Counted from the stretch's first letter, positions 34,855 to 44,608 are shown. The stretch: 64,000 nt of DNA from Mixta gaviniae (GCF_002953195.1 NZ_CP026377.1:1178001-1242000), one strand, 5' to 3'. Program-made: numbers and translations. Notes: a model not told the origin generated them from the sequence alone.

Positions 34855-36456
34855 TCAATCGCGTTTTTCCGGCGCCAGTTCGCTGAAACGATACACCTTT
34901 CCTGTGGTATCCATAACCTGCACCGGCTGCTGTGCCGCGCTTTTCACCGCCACCCACTGCTTGAGCGACAGGCTGTCGGCGTTCGCCAGCCGCACGCCGA
35001 GCCAGCGTTGCATCAGCTGATAGTTATCTACCGTCGACCAGGGCGCGGCGACCGTGCCGGTCAGGTTTGTCGCCGCGATCGCCGGGCTGTACCAGATAAA
35101 CATCGGCACCTGATAGGCCGCCTGCGAAGGATGTACGCCGCCGTGACGGTAAACCACCCGTTCCTGCGGATGACGCTCCAGACCATGATCGGAAAAATAG
35201 AGCAGAGAGGCGGAGACGCCGCGCAGCTGGCTAAAGATCTGCCCCAGCAGCGTATCGGTGTAGCGAATGCTGTTGTCGTAACAGGCGTCTTTATCGCCGG
35301 CGACGGTAAACACCGCCTGCTGTTGCGGATAGCGGATGCAGGCGGGTTCATGACTGCCGTAGAGATGCAGCACGATCAGCTTTTTCCCCGGCTGCGCCAG
35401 CGCCCGCTGCAGCGCCGGCAGCAGCGAACCGTCGTCGTCGTCACTCAGCCACTGCCGCTCTGCGGCATTCATCGCGATGCCGGTAATGGCGTTGCTGTAG
35501 TCGCCGTACATGCCCTGTTTGCTGAACCAGAACGTTTTCAGCCCGGCCTGGTTGGCGATATTGATAATATTGTCGGCATAGGCGTCGATATCGTGCCGCT
35601 CAACCCGATCGGCGCTCAACGCCAGCGGCACCGCTGTCGCCGTTACCGGCGCGCCGGCGATCGCCTGGCTGAATAGCAACAGACGGGAAGATGCCTGTCG
35701 CAGCTGCGGCGTGGTGTCGCGCGGATAGCCATAAAGGCTCATATTGCCGGCGCGCGCCGATTCGCCGATCACCAGCACCCAGGTGTTGACCGGCGTATCG
35801 GTCAGCGTCAGATCGTAATGCGGCACCCGTTGCGACACCTGGGCGATGATCGCCTTATCGCGCGCGGCCTGCAGGAAACCATTGAGATTGCTGAACGGCA
35901 TATCGGCTACGATACGCTGCAGCAGGCTTTCGGTGGCGTTTTTACGCAGGGTATGCGCCACCGCCTGCAGGCTATAGGCGGCGACAAAAGTGAGCAACAG
36001 GAGCGGAGGCAGCTTGCTGAAGCGGGGATGCGCGGTACGTGGCAGCAGGTTAACGGTGCCGAACAGCGCGCCCAGCAGTAGCAGGAAAACCACGCCCCAG
36101 CGGTAGTAGAGCGTCATCATGGCGCACGACTCGCGCCAGTCGCTGTTTAAAATGCTCAACGCGAAGCCGTAGCTGAAGGGAGTGCCATATTCACACCAGG
36201 CGAACAGCGACAGCGTAATATGCAGGGCGATCAGCAGCAGCGGCAGGCAGGCAAGCGCGTTGCGCAGCGGCGAACGCCGCACCTGCGCCAGCGTGAAGAT
36301 CAGCGGCAGCAAAATCAGCAGCTGATTAACCACCTTATGCAACGGCTGGCTAAGCGCGCCGGTAATGATAAAAAGCAGCGTCAGCAGCAGCAGCGTGCAA
36401 GAAGCGGCGCCTGCGCGCGCCGGAGCCGAGCGTAACATCCCTGTGAGTGTCGTCAT
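34855..36456 (-). CDS. phosphoethanolamine transferase (sulfatase-like)
   Basis: 533 residues. Five membrane helices occupy about residues 15-160, followed by a periplasmic alkaline-phosphatase-fold domain. 'VLVIGESARAGNMSLYGYPRDTTPQL' in two parts corresponds to the active-site strand. 'LHLYGSHEPACIRYP', 'ACYDNSIRYTDTLL' and 'YFSDHGLERH' carry the other metal ligands. The family transfers phosphoethanolamine from phosphatidylethanolamine to lipid A, LPS core or glucans. The usual nucleophile Thr in GETxR is Ser here (GESAR). The acceptor cannot be told from the sequence. It stands alone, without a two-component system nearby. Confidence 0.85.
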   Translation of the reverse strand: MTTLTGMLRSAPARAGAASCTLLLLTLLFIITGALSQPLHKVVNQLLILLPLIFTLAQVRRSPLRNALACLPLLLIALHITLSLFAWCEYGTPFSYGFALSILNSDWRESCAMMTLYYRWGVVFLLLLGALFGTVNLLPRTAHPRFSKLPPLLLLTFVAAYSLQAVAHTLRKNATESLLQRIVADMPFSNLNGFLQAARDKAIIAQVSQRVPHYDLTLTDTPVNTWVLVIGESARAGNMSLYGYPRDTTPQLRQASSRLLLFSQAIAGAPVTATAVPLALSADRVERHDIDAYADNIINIANQAGLKTFWFSKQGMYGDYSNAITGIAMNAAERQWLSDDDDGSLLPALQRALAQPGKKLIVLHLYGSHEPACIRYPQQQAVFTVAGDKDACYDNSIRYTDTLLGQIFSQLRGVSASLLYFSDHGLERHPQERVVYRHGGVHPSQAAYQVPMFIWYSPAIAATNLTGTVAAPWSTVDNYQLMQRWLGVRLANADSLSLKQWVAVKSAAQQPVQVMDTTGKVYRFSELAPEKRD

Positions 36457-36748
36457 TTAACGCGGTCCTGGAAATAGCAACGCCTGCTGCCGATCGATTG
36501 GGCGGCGTCAGGCAAAAAAAGAAATAGCGAAAGCGCGGCGTTATTTTATTCGCCGCTAAAAAGTCACCCTTAAAATTTCACGGCTTTATGCCACTAAAGC
36601 GGGGCGGAGTCAATAAAGGCAAAAGCGCTGGATTAACATCGGGTTGCCAATTTGCCTTAAGGGAAACGGAGGCGATCCGTGAATAAGGAATAGCTGCCTT
36701 CGCCGGCAAAGCATAACGGCGAGCAGCAGGGAAAAAGCGGTGCAGGAA

Positions 36749-36955
36749 ATAAAGCGAAAAAGCAGGGAATTAAGCGAAGGGAGAGAAGTATTAAGCGAAA
36801 GGATGGAGAATTAAGCGTAAGGACGGAACTATTAAACGTAAGGATAGGGTATTAAGCGTCAGGACAGAAGTATTAAGCGTAAGGATGGGGTATTAAGCGT
36901 CAGGACAGAAGTATTAAGCGTAAGGATGGGGTGTTAAGCGAAAGAAGCGGAGGAA
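36749..36955. repeat. about 41-bp dimeric tandem repeat array (20/21-bp half units)
   Basis: TTAAGCG (or a one-base variant) starts at 36770, 36791, 36811, 36832, 36852, 36873, 36893, 36914 and 36934. The spacings alternate 21, 20, 21, 20, so the true unit is a 41-base pair of half-repeats. The copies at 36852-36892 and 36893-36933 differ only at the last base. Flanking units are more worn. The rest of 36457-37047 shows no gene. Confidence 0.95.
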
Positions 36956-37047
36956 TCAAGCAAGCAACCCAGGAATAAAACGAAAGGGGAGAGGTGAAAC
37001 CGCTGCGCTAAGTAACGGCAGCGGCAGGCAATAAACAGCAGCCTGAA

Positions 37048-37284
37048 TCAGGCTGCTTCCGGCAAGCGTTGACGCCGGGCGGCGTGATGGCCTGACCCAG
37101 GAACGCGCCAGGCTTTAGCGGGATCGCCAACCACAAATTCCAGCGTGGGCGAGAAATAGAACGGCAGCCAGCCGCCGTAACCACTTTCCCATTCCCAGCG
37201 CACCGGACAGGGCCAGAGAATACCGTCATGCAGAATGTAATAAATCCACCGTCCGTTAGGACGACGGGGTTTCTGGTTTTTCAT
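37048..37284 (-). CDS. hypothetical small protein
   Basis: 78 residues from ATG 37282-37284; an in-frame GTG three codons upstream is also possible. The sequence is rich in aromatic residues ('WIYYILHDGILWPCPVRWEW', 'GGWLPFYFSPTLEF') and then ends in a basic tail. No membrane segment or signal peptide. The aromatic core does not look like a random translation, but there is no clear ribosome binding site and another frame overlaps it. Family unknown. Confidence 0.5.
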   Translation of the reverse strand: MKNQKPRRPNGRWIYYILHDGILWPCPVRWEWESGYGGWLPFYFSPTLEFVVGDPAKAWRVPGSGHHAARRQRLPEAA

Positions 37285-37391
37285 GGGATTCACAACGATG
37301 TCAGTTAGTGCGAAAAACAGCTCATATTTTGACCCGTTTGCTGCCGGATAGCAACCGGCTAAGCGGCAGAAAAGGGGATTTTTACGTTAGC

Positions 37392-37562
37392 TTACCGACG
37401 CACTTCGCCGCAGAGCAGCACTGCGTTAGGGCGGCGCTGGTTAATGCGCCAGGCCATATGTTCGCAGGCCGCCCGCGTCGGGTAGATATGCTCGGTAACC
37501 GGCAGGGCATCACAGGCATCGTGGCCACAGGCGCTGACTAAAAGCACAAATCCAATCAACAT
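37392..37562 (-). CDS. small exported or lipoprotein-like protein, 56 residues
   Basis: The ATG at 37560-37562 has AAGGAG seven bases upstream. The N-terminus 'MLIGFVLLVSACGHDACDAL' has a short hydrophobic stretch ending in SAC, which could be a lipobox although the signal is very short. The remaining ~45 residues hold three more cysteines and 'RAACEHMAWRINQRRPNAV'. The longer frame upstream of this ATG lacks a binding site. Function unknown. Confidence 0.68.
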   Translation of the reverse strand: MLIGFVLLVSACGHDACDALPVTEHIYPTRAACEHMAWRINQRRPNAVLLCGEVRR

Positions 37563-37757
37563 TTTTAGCTCCTTTCGCGCGCCCACCGAGGGTACTTTTT
37601 CTCCAGAAGGGAAGTATAGCTGATAAGGCGGTGTTGCGGTTTTTTCACCAGAGCTACCGCTGGCACTAACTTTTAAACAAAATGCACGCCCGACTGGCAC
37701 CGGTTTTACCGGTAATTACCTATAATCGCTGAACAGACCGACAGTCAGGAGAGAAGG

Positions 37758-38204
37758 ATGCGCACCACCATAATGAAACCGCTACTGGCGCTGGCCGTGC
37801 TGCTGCTGAGCGCGCCGCTGTATGCCGACCCGGGCCATGGTCACGGCAATGGCAATGGGCACGGCCATGGCCATGGTCATCAGGGCAGCGGCAAGAACAG
37901 ACAGGGGGAAGCGCGGGCGCAAGAAGAGGGCGCGCGCTTTGATTTTGGCTACCGCGACGCGCGTCGGCTGGCGCTCTCGCACGGGCTGACCGGCTATTCA
38001 GCGCTGCCGCCCGGCATCGCGAAAAACCTCGCGCGCGGCAAACCGCTGCCGCCGGGCATCGCCAAAAAAGCGGTGCCGGCGCCGATGTTGCGCGAGCTGC
38101 CGCACTATCCCGGCTACGAATGGCGTATCGCCGGGCGCGATCTGGTGCTGATTGCGCTCAGCACCGCCGTGGTCACCAGCGTGATTAATAACGTCTTTGA
38201 TTAA
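37758..38204 (+). CDS. CigR-like (RcnB/DUF1236 type) periplasmic protein
   Basis: 148 residues. A signal peptide ('LLALAVLLLSAPLYADPG') is followed by a His/Gly-rich tract ('HGHGNGNGHGHGHGH') that could bind metal. Next comes a repeated 'LPPGIAKN' / 'LPPGIAKK' motif and the C-terminal 'YEWRIAGRDLVLIAL' with a membrane-like helix. This is the layout of the CigR/RcnB group, periplasmic proteins including the Salmonella anti-virulence regulator CigR. AGGAGAGAAGG directly precedes the ATG. No operon partner. Confidence 0.8.
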   Translation: MRTTIMKPLLALAVLLLSAPLYADPGHGHGNGNGHGHGHGHQGSGKNRQGEARAQEEGARFDFGYRDARRLALSHGLTGYSALPPGIAKNLARGKPLPPGIAKKAVPAPMLRELPHYPGYEWRIAGRDLVLIALSTAVVTSVINNVFD

Positions 38205-38229
38205 GCGAGGCGGGGTGAAAAAAAGCGGT

Positions 38230-38466
38230 TTAGCGTTGATTGCTCTCGATAACAATTTCCGGCTGGCAGGCTTCGTTAGCTTTTACCACGCGAAACAGCG
38301 CCTGCCCCTGATGCACATAGATACAGGCGCGGCCCTGCGGGCCGCCATCCTGCTCCTGCGACAGCGAAACGGTTACGCTTTCCGCCTGCGCGCCGCTGGC
38401 GACAAGCCATGCCAGACCGAAAAAAAACGGGCGGAGAAATACCCTGGTTGCCAGAGAAGAGGTCAT
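38230..38466 (-). CDS. hypothetical secreted protein
   Basis: 78 residues with a clear signal peptide ending 'SGAQA', then about 50 mature residues with two cysteines (in 'RACIYVHQGQ' and 'NEACQPEIV') likely paired by a disulfide. The fold is probably a small beta domain. A short GGATGTTGT leader precedes the ATG. Not recognised. Confidence 0.7.
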   Translation of the reverse strand: MTSSLATRVFLRPFFFGLAWLVASGAQAESVTVSLSQEQDGGPQGRACIYVHQGQALFRVVKANEACQPEIVIESNQR

Positions 38467-38725
38467 ACAACATCCTTAACTGCTTTATTGCGCTTTACAG
38501 CGATCGGACTGGCCGGTTAATGCCATTATTGGCGTTGGTGAAAGAAAAGGAATATGGATTTTTCTGATTCGATTTTATTTATGAGACGCGGTTATCAAAG
38601 ACGACATTTACCATGCTGCGTCGGGTAAAAATGTGAAGTCGGCCGATAAATCATTTTCTTTTATTGACCGACGATGCGCTAAAACGAGCCAGCCCGCGTT
38701 ATCGATCGCCAGGGCGTCGCGCTTA

Positions 38726-38756
38726 TTGACCTTCCCCTAAGGGCAAGGTCTATTTT
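38726..38756 (+). promoter_or_regulatory. MerR-type (CueR-like) promoter/operator of the DUF305 gene
   Basis: TTGACC (-35, 38726-38731) and TATTTT (-10, 38751-38756) are separated by 19 bases instead of 17, the hallmark of MerR-family promoters. The spacer carries the dyad GACCTTCCCC-TAA-GGGCAAGGTC (one mismatch), nearly the same as CueR operators of copA and cueO. The start codon follows 39 bases later. The interval 38467-38725 shows no gene. Confidence 0.82.
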
Positions 38757-38795
38757 GTGCCCTTCAGGACGACTTTCCATTGACGAGGATAAACC

Positions 38796-39143
38796 ATGAA
38801 AACGCGCGCGCTAACACTTTTGCTCTCCCTGCTGGCCACTTCCGGCGCCTGGGCCGCCGATAATATGCATCAGCATCAGGCCATGACGCCCGCTCAGCAG
38901 AGCTACCAGCACGGCATGACCGCAATGCATGACAAGATGATGGACGGCCTTAAGGCGCAAGATGCCGATGTCGCCTTCGCGCAGGGCATGATCGCTCACC
39001 ATCAGGGCGCCATCGAGATGGCGAAAACCGAATTGCAGTATGGCAAAGATCCGGCGATGCAAAAGCTGGCGCGGGAGATCATCGCCGCACAGCAGCCGGA
39101 AATCGACAAAATGCAGGCGTGGCTGAAAACGCGCCAGCCGTAA
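38796..39143 (+). CDS. DUF305 (CopM-like) periplasmic protein
   Basis: 115 residues. The signal peptide ends 'ATSGAWA'. The mature protein is rich in Met and His ('DNMHQHQAMTPAQQSYQHGM', 'MHDKMMDGL') and carries the DUF305 motif 'AFAQGMIAHHQGAIEMAK' and 'IIAAQQPEIDKMQAWL'. DUF305 proteins are ferritin-like helical bundles, several of which (CopM) bind copper or silver. A CueR-like promoter directly upstream supports a role in copper tolerance in the periplasm. GAGGAT lies before the ATG. Confidence 0.87.
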   Translation: MKTRALTLLLSLLATSGAWAADNMHQHQAMTPAQQSYQHGMTAMHDKMMDGLKAQDADVAFAQGMIAHHQGAIEMAKTELQYGKDPAMQKLAREIIAAQQPEIDKMQAWLKTRQP

Positions 39144-39236
39144 GCGCGACGCGTCAACCGCAAAGCGAGACGCGGTTTTTTGTCGGCGTTTAGGCTAAAC
39201 TCTGCCATTTCCATCCTAAATGACAGGAACGTTTGT

Positions 39237-39431
39237 ATGTCGAATGAAATTGCGCATCCTTCCAACAGCCCGAAACAGGCTGCGCTGCAGCTGGTAATTG
39301 AACTGGTACGTGCAGGCAAGCTCAGCCCGATGCAGGGCGACGCCAGCAACATGATCTCTATCTATGAGCAGTTCAGAACCCATTTTGAAGCGGAAAAGAA
39401 AAAAGAGTCTTCAGATTCAGCGATTTCCTGA
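39237..39431 (+). CDS. conserved small hypothetical protein
   Basis: 64 residues from ATG 39237 (CAGGAACG upstream); the frame continues upstream but without a binding site. 'SPKQAALQLVIELVRAGKLS' and 'ISIYEQFRTHFEAEKKK' predict an all-helical, soluble protein. It resembles short conserved enterobacterial proteins of unknown function. It ends at a bidirectional terminator. Confidence 0.78.
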   Translation: MSNEIAHPSNSPKQAALQLVIELVRAGKLSPMQGDASNMISIYEQFRTHFEAEKKKESSDSAIS

Positions 39432-39461
39432 GCGATAAACCGCGCTTGCGTGCGGTACAAA

Positions 39462-39485
39462 AAAGGCGGCCATAAGGCCGCCTTT
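39462..39485. terminator. bidirectional terminator
   Basis: Perfect stem AAAGGCGGCC/GGCCGCCTTT with an ATAA loop between convergent genes. Confidence 0.92.
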
Positions 39486-39503
39486 GCTGTTTTTGACGTC
39501 GGA

Positions 39504-40173
<670 letters not shown>

Positions 40174-40181
<8 letters not shown>

Positions 40182-41019
40182 GCTCAAGCTGCACCTCCAG
40201 TGCGGCGCGATCCAGCACCGGCAGCGGCTGGCCGTGCGTCGCCTTGCCGGGACGGCAGGCCCACAGCGTACGGGTGTAAGGATGGGTGGCGCGCGGCAGA
40301 TCGGCGGCGGGCAGGCTGTCGAGCAGCTCACCCTTGTACATCACCATCACCCGCTCGCAATGCTCCGCAACCTGCTGCAGATCGTGGCTGATCAACAGCA
40401 GCCCCATATTGCGCTCTTCCACCAGACGGCGGATCAGCGCCAGCACCTGATCGCGCATCGCATGATCCAGCGCCGAGGTCGGCTCATCGGCGATCAAAAA
40501 CTGCGGGTCGGCGATCAGCGCGATCGCCAGCATCACACGCTGACCCATGCCGCCTGAAAGCTGGTGCGGGTAGCGCGTCATCAGCTGAGCCGGCTGCGGC
40601 AGACCCACCGCCGCCAGCATCTCCGCCACTTTTTCCCGCCGTTCGGCGCGACTCAGGCGATGATGCAGCTTCAGCGGCTCCTCAACCTGCCAGCCAACGG
40701 TGCGCATCGGGTTAAGCGCATATTTCGGATCCTGCATTACCATGCCCACTTCGCTGCCGCGCAGCTGGCTCCAGCGCTTTTCGCTGAGCGTCAGCGCATC
40801 GCGGCCCGCCACCTGCAGCTGGCGCGCCTGCAGGCTGAGGCCCGGCGCCAGCAGGCCCATCAGCGAACGGGCGGTAAGGGATTTGCCGGAGCCCGATTCG
40901 CCAACCAGCGCCACGCGCTCGCGTCCCAGGGTAAAGCTGACCTGACGCACCAGCGGCGACTGCGCGCTGTGAATGCTCAGGTTGTCCGCAATGATCAGCG
41001 GCGTATTGTTAATTGCCAT
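40174..41019 (-). CDS. peptide/nickel-type ABC transporter ATP-binding protein (first ATPase)
   Basis: 281 residues, DppD/NikD type. Walker A 'GESGSGKSLTARSL', signature 'LSGGMGQRVMLAIAL', Walker B 'FLIADEPTSALD' and 'LLISHDLQQV'. The C-terminal 'ATHPYTRTLWACRP' is the short oligopeptide-transporter extension. It overlaps the upstream permease by 11 bases and the next ATPase by eight, so all are translated as one unit. Confidence 0.9.
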
Positions 41020-41869
41020 GGCGGGTATCCAGTCGGTCGCGCAGGCCGTCGCCTGTCAGGTTAAACGCCAGGCTGGCGAAGAGAATAGCGCCGCCCGGCG
41101 CGGCCGCCACCCACCACTGATCGAAGATCACTTTGCTGCCTTCCGCCACCATCGACCCCCATTCCGCGGTCGGCGGCTGAACGCCCATGCCGAGAAAACC
41201 CAGACCGGCGGCGGAAAGGATGATGCCGCCAAGGCTGAGCGCGGCGCGCACCACCGCGCTGGGCAGGCAGAGCGGCAGGATATGGCCGAACATCAGGCGT
41301 AGCCCGGTAATGCCCTGCATACGCGCGGCGGCGAGGTAGTCGCTGCGGCGCAGCGCCAGCGTCTCGGCACGCGCCTGGCGGGCAAAGGGCGGCCAGCTGG
41401 TCAGCGCCAGCGCCAGCGCGCCGTTCAGCAGGCCAGGGCCGAGAATCGAGACCAGCGCCAGCGCGATCACCAGGTTTGGCAGCGAAAGGAAAATATCGGT
41501 CACGCGCATCAGTACGCGTTCGGTCCAGCCGCCGAGGTAGCCGGCCATAATGCCGACCAGCAGGCCGACGGGGATGGTCAGCAGCAGGATCAGCGATACC
41601 AGCAGCAGCGTAGGGCGCGCGCCGTAAATCACCCGCGACAGCAGATCGCGGCCGAAGCCGTCGGTGCCGAACCAGTGCAGAGCGGAGGGCGGCAGCAAAC
41701 GGGCCGAGATGGTTTGCGCATTAGGATCGAAAGGCGCCAGCAGCGGCGCGAACAGCGCCGTCAGCACCAGGATCGCTACCAGCGTGCCGCCGACGAACAG
41801 CGTTGTCAGCCGACGGCGGCGGCGACCGGCGGGCGCCACGGTTTCAGCATCGGATAAATGTTGGGTCAT
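41009..41869 (-). CDS. ABC transporter permease, DppC/NikC-like
   Basis: 286 residues with an N-terminal cytoplasmic stretch, a first helix ('TLFVGGTLVAILVLTALFAPL'), 'FGTDGFGRDLLSRVIYGARPTLL' typical of the OppC_N/DppC group, and the EAA loop 'RMQGITGLRLMFGHILPL'. About six helices. Four-base overlap with the upstream permease. It forms half of the membrane channel. Confidence 0.9.
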   Translation of the reverse strand: MTQHLSDAETVAPAGRRRRRLTTLFVGGTLVAILVLTALFAPLLAPFDPNAQTISARLLPPSALHWFGTDGFGRDLLSRVIYGARPTLLLVSLILLLTIPVGLLVGIMAGYLGGWTERVLMRVTDIFLSLPNLVIALALVSILGPGLLNGALALALTSWPPFARQARAETLALRRSDYLAAARMQGITGLRLMFGHILPLCLPSAVVRAALSLGGIILSAAGLGFLGMGVQPPTAEWGSMVAEGSKVIFDQWWVAAAPGGAILFASLAFNLTGDGLRDRLDTRHGN

Positions 41870-42918
41870 CGGGTTCTCGGATCGGTTAACCAGGTCAGGG
41901 CGTCAGCCAGCGCATTAAGCAGCACGAAACAGCCGCCAATCAGCAGCGTTGAGCCGAGGATCGCGGGCACGTCGGAGGCGAACAGCGCGGTGGTGAGGTA
42001 GCGGCCAACGCCGGGCCAGGCGAACACCGTCTCCGTCAGCACCGAGCCTTCCAGCAGCGTAGCGTAGGAGAGCGCCAGCACGGTAATCAGCGTGCCGCGC
42101 ACATTCGGAAAGATATGGCAGAGCAGGATGCGCGCGCGGCTGGCGCCTTTAGCACGCGCCAGCGCGACATACTCTTTTCCGCTCTCTTCCAGCAGGGCGG
42201 CGCGCAGCAGGCGGGTAATACCGGCCATCGACAGCATGCCCAGCACCACCACCGGCAGCCAGAGGTGGGCAATGGCGTTGCGGAACATCTCACGGTCGCC
42301 GGAAAGCCAGCTGTCGATCAGAACGAAGCCGGTTTTCGGCTCCAGGGTGTAGACCCAGATATCGTCGAGACGACCCGGGCCGGCGGACCAGTGCAGCACC
42401 GCATAGAAGAGCAGCAGCCCAAGCAGGCCGAGCCAGAATACCGGCACCGAATAGCCCAGCAGCGAGATGAGACGCGCCAGATTATCCAGCGCGCTGCCCG
42501 GCTTCCAGGCCGCCAGCAGCGCCAGCGCGATGCCGAATACCGCGCCGAAAATCATCGCGCAGCTCGCCAGTTCGATAGTCGCCGGGAAAGTGCGCGCCAG
42601 ATCGCTGGCCACCGGCTGGCTGGTGATATGGGACATGCCCAGATCGCCGCGCGCCAGGTGTTCCAGATAGCGCCAGAACTGCACCGGCAGCGGCTGATCC
42701 AGCCCTAAATCGTGGCGCACCTGCTGATAGGTTGATTCGCTGGCGTGGTCGCCGGCTATCTGCAGCACCGGATCGACCGGCGAGAGGTGCGAGAGCATAA
42801 AGGTGAACGCCAGCAGCCCAAGCAGCGTCACCAGCAGCGAAAGCAGGCTGGCGAGGATGCGGCTGCCGCGACGCCAGAACTGCCGGGCGCGCCCGGCATC
42901 TGTTGCGGATAACGTCAT
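41866..42918 (-). CDS. ABC transporter permease, DppB/NikB-like
   Basis: 350 residues. A first helix ('LASLLSLLVTLLGLLAFTFM') with 'LSPVDPVLQIAGDHAS', a periplasmic loop, and the conserved 'EYVALARAKGASRARILLCH' EAA loop followed by 'VETVFAWPGVGRYLTTALFA'-like 'LTETVFAWPGVGRYL'. About six helices. Its start shares one base with the stop of the binding-protein gene (TAATG). It pairs with the second permease. Confidence 0.9.
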   Translation of the reverse strand: MTLSATDAGRARQFWRRGSRILASLLSLLVTLLGLLAFTFMLSHLSPVDPVLQIAGDHASESTYQQVRHDLGLDQPLPVQFWRYLEHLARGDLGMSHITSQPVASDLARTFPATIELASCAMIFGAVFGIALALLAAWKPGSALDNLARLISLLGYSVPVFWLGLLGLLLFYAVLHWSAGPGRLDDIWVYTLEPKTGFVLIDSWLSGDREMFRNAIAHLWLPVVVLGMLSMAGITRLLRAALLEESGKEYVALARAKGASRARILLCHIFPNVRGTLITVLALSYATLLEGSVLTETVFAWPGVGRYLTTALFASDVPAILGSTLLIGGCFVLLNALADALTWLTDPRTR

Positions 42919-44486
42919 TACTTGCTGACCTGGCTGTAGTAAACCATATCGGGGTTGATGCCCTGCACGTAGCCTTTCAGGTTATCGCGCACTGCAATCA
43001 GGTTGCGCGCCTGCAGGCCGACCACGTAAGGCGAGTTTTTCATCACTTCGCGCTGCATCGCCTGATAGAGTTCGATGCGCTTCGCCGGATCGCTTTCCGC
43101 CGTGGCGGCCAGCGTCTGCTTGCTCAGCTCGGGAATGTGCCAGTTGGAGCGCCAGGCGAGGGTTTTGCTGCCATCTTCCGGGTTATAGGCGAAGGCGGAG
43201 GCGTTGGTGTTCGGGTCGAAATAGTCAGCGCCCCAGGCATTCAGCGTCGCTTCATACTGGTGCGCCTTGACGCGGGTCGCCACTTCGGTGCTGATGCCCG
43301 GCAGCAGCTCTACGCGGATGCCGCCTTTGGCGAAACTGGCCTGCAGCGCCTGCGCAATATCCAGATAGGGCGGCTGGTTGCTGACCGCCAGCTTGAAGCT
43401 GACATCTTTCAGGCCCGCTTTCGCCAGGATCGCTTTCGCTTTTTCCGGATTGTACTGGTACGGCGTGTCGTTCAGCGCGCCAGGGAAGCCCTCCGGCAGG
43501 AAGGACTGATGCACCTGGAACTGGCCTTTCAGCAGATCGTCGGCGATGCCGTGGTAATCAAACAGGTAGCGCGCCGCTTCCCACAGCGCCGGGTTTTTCA
43601 GCGCGGGCTGGGCATCGATATTGAACTGCATGTAGTAGAGCGAGGCCATCGGGATCGCCAGCGGCTTCACGCCCGGCTTGCCTTTCAGCGCCGCCATCTG
43701 ATCGGCGCCGAGGTTGCGCGCGATATCGGCATCGCCCTGCTCAAGCAGCAGACGGCGCGCCGCCGGCTCCGGCACATTTTTGATCAGGATATTTTTCAGC
43801 TTCGGCTTGTCGCCCGGCGAGCTGGGGTTGGCGGTCATCAGCACCACCTCATGCGGCACGTAACGGCGGATCTGGAACGGGCCGCTGCCGGCGGAGTGGG
43901 TCGCCAGCCATTTGTTGCCGAGGTCGTTGTTCTGCTGATTCGCCAGCACAGTTTTGGCATCAACAATCGAGGCGACCGGCGCCGCCAGCAGGCTCAGCAC
44001 ATAGGCCGGGCTGACGTTCGCCTGCCAGCTGATCTGCACATGCTTGTCGTCGATTTTCTTCAGCTGCCCGTCGACATTCTCTTTACTCCAGCCGAGCTGG
44101 GTAAGAATAAAAGAGGGATCGAGGTTTAGCTTTACCACGCGCGACAGGGAGAAGATCACATCTTCCGGGCGCACCGGGTTGCCGGAGGCGAAGGTGGCGC
44201 CGTCGCGCAGGGCGACGGTCAGGCTGCGGTTATCTTTGCCCGCTTCCCAGCTGCTGGCCAGCGTCGGCTTCAGCTCGTTGGGGTTTTGCGGATCGGACTG
44301 CAGCAGACGCTGATAGAGGTTGGTGAACGCCTGAACGGAGGTCAGCTCAAAGCCTTCAGCCGGATCAAAGGTGCTGGCGTCATCGATAGATTGTGCGATG
44401 ACCAGGGTGTCAGGCGGCGTAGCCGCGCCGGCGGCGAAGCTGGCGCCCATCGCCAGCGTCAGAACTGCAGGAACAAAACTTTTCAT
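42918..44486 (-). CDS. ABC transporter periplasmic substrate-binding protein (SBP family 5)
   Basis: 522 residues. The signal peptide 'VLTLAMGASFAAGA' is followed by the family 5 pattern: 'LVIAQSIDDASTFDPAEGFE', 'YQRLLQSDPQNPNELKPTLA' and 'VVGLQARNLIAVRDNLKGYV'. Members bind peptides, nickel chelates or other small solutes in the periplasm; the ligand cannot be told here. It is the first gene of the importer operon. Its promoter should lie in the ~120 bases upstream, shared with the end of the CPBP gene region. No His-rich metal site is visible. Confidence 0.9.
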   Translation of the reverse strand: MKSFVPAVLTLAMGASFAAGAATPPDTLVIAQSIDDASTFDPAEGFELTSVQAFTNLYQRLLQSDPQNPNELKPTLASSWEAGKDNRSLTVALRDGATFASGNPVRPEDVIFSLSRVVKLNLDPSFILTQLGWSKENVDGQLKKIDDKHVQISWQANVSPAYVLSLLAAPVASIVDAKTVLANQQNNDLGNKWLATHSAGSGPFQIRRYVPHEVVLMTANPSSPGDKPKLKNILIKNVPEPAARRLLLEQGDADIARNLGADQMAALKGKPGVKPLAIPMASLYYMQFNIDAQPALKNPALWEAARYLFDYHGIADDLLKGQFQVHQSFLPEGFPGALNDTPYQYNPEKAKAILAKAGLKDVSFKLAVSNQPPYLDIAQALQASFAKGGIRVELLPGISTEVATRVKAHQYEATLNAWGADYFDPNTNASAFAYNPEDGSKTLAWRSNWHIPELSKQTLAATAESDPAKRIELYQAMQREVMKNSPYVVGLQARNLIAVRDNLKGYVQGINPDMVYYSQVSK

Positions 44487-44608
44487 GACGTTTCCTTACC
44501 GTTTTTTCGCGAGTGTAAGGGAACAACCGGAAGGGCTGATAGTAGAATAATCGCTATGCTTATGACGAAAAGTTATAAACCAGCCGAAATGGTTATAAAC
44601 CTGCCCGA

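Noticed and set aside
34641..34886. 81-codon plus-strand frame before the phosphoethanolamine transferase gene
   Set aside because: No binding site and it runs into the antisense of the transferase 3' end; two overlapping frames are equally open.
42903..44129. 408-codon plus-strand frame
   Set aside because: Antisense to the substrate-binding protein gene, with no recognisable content.
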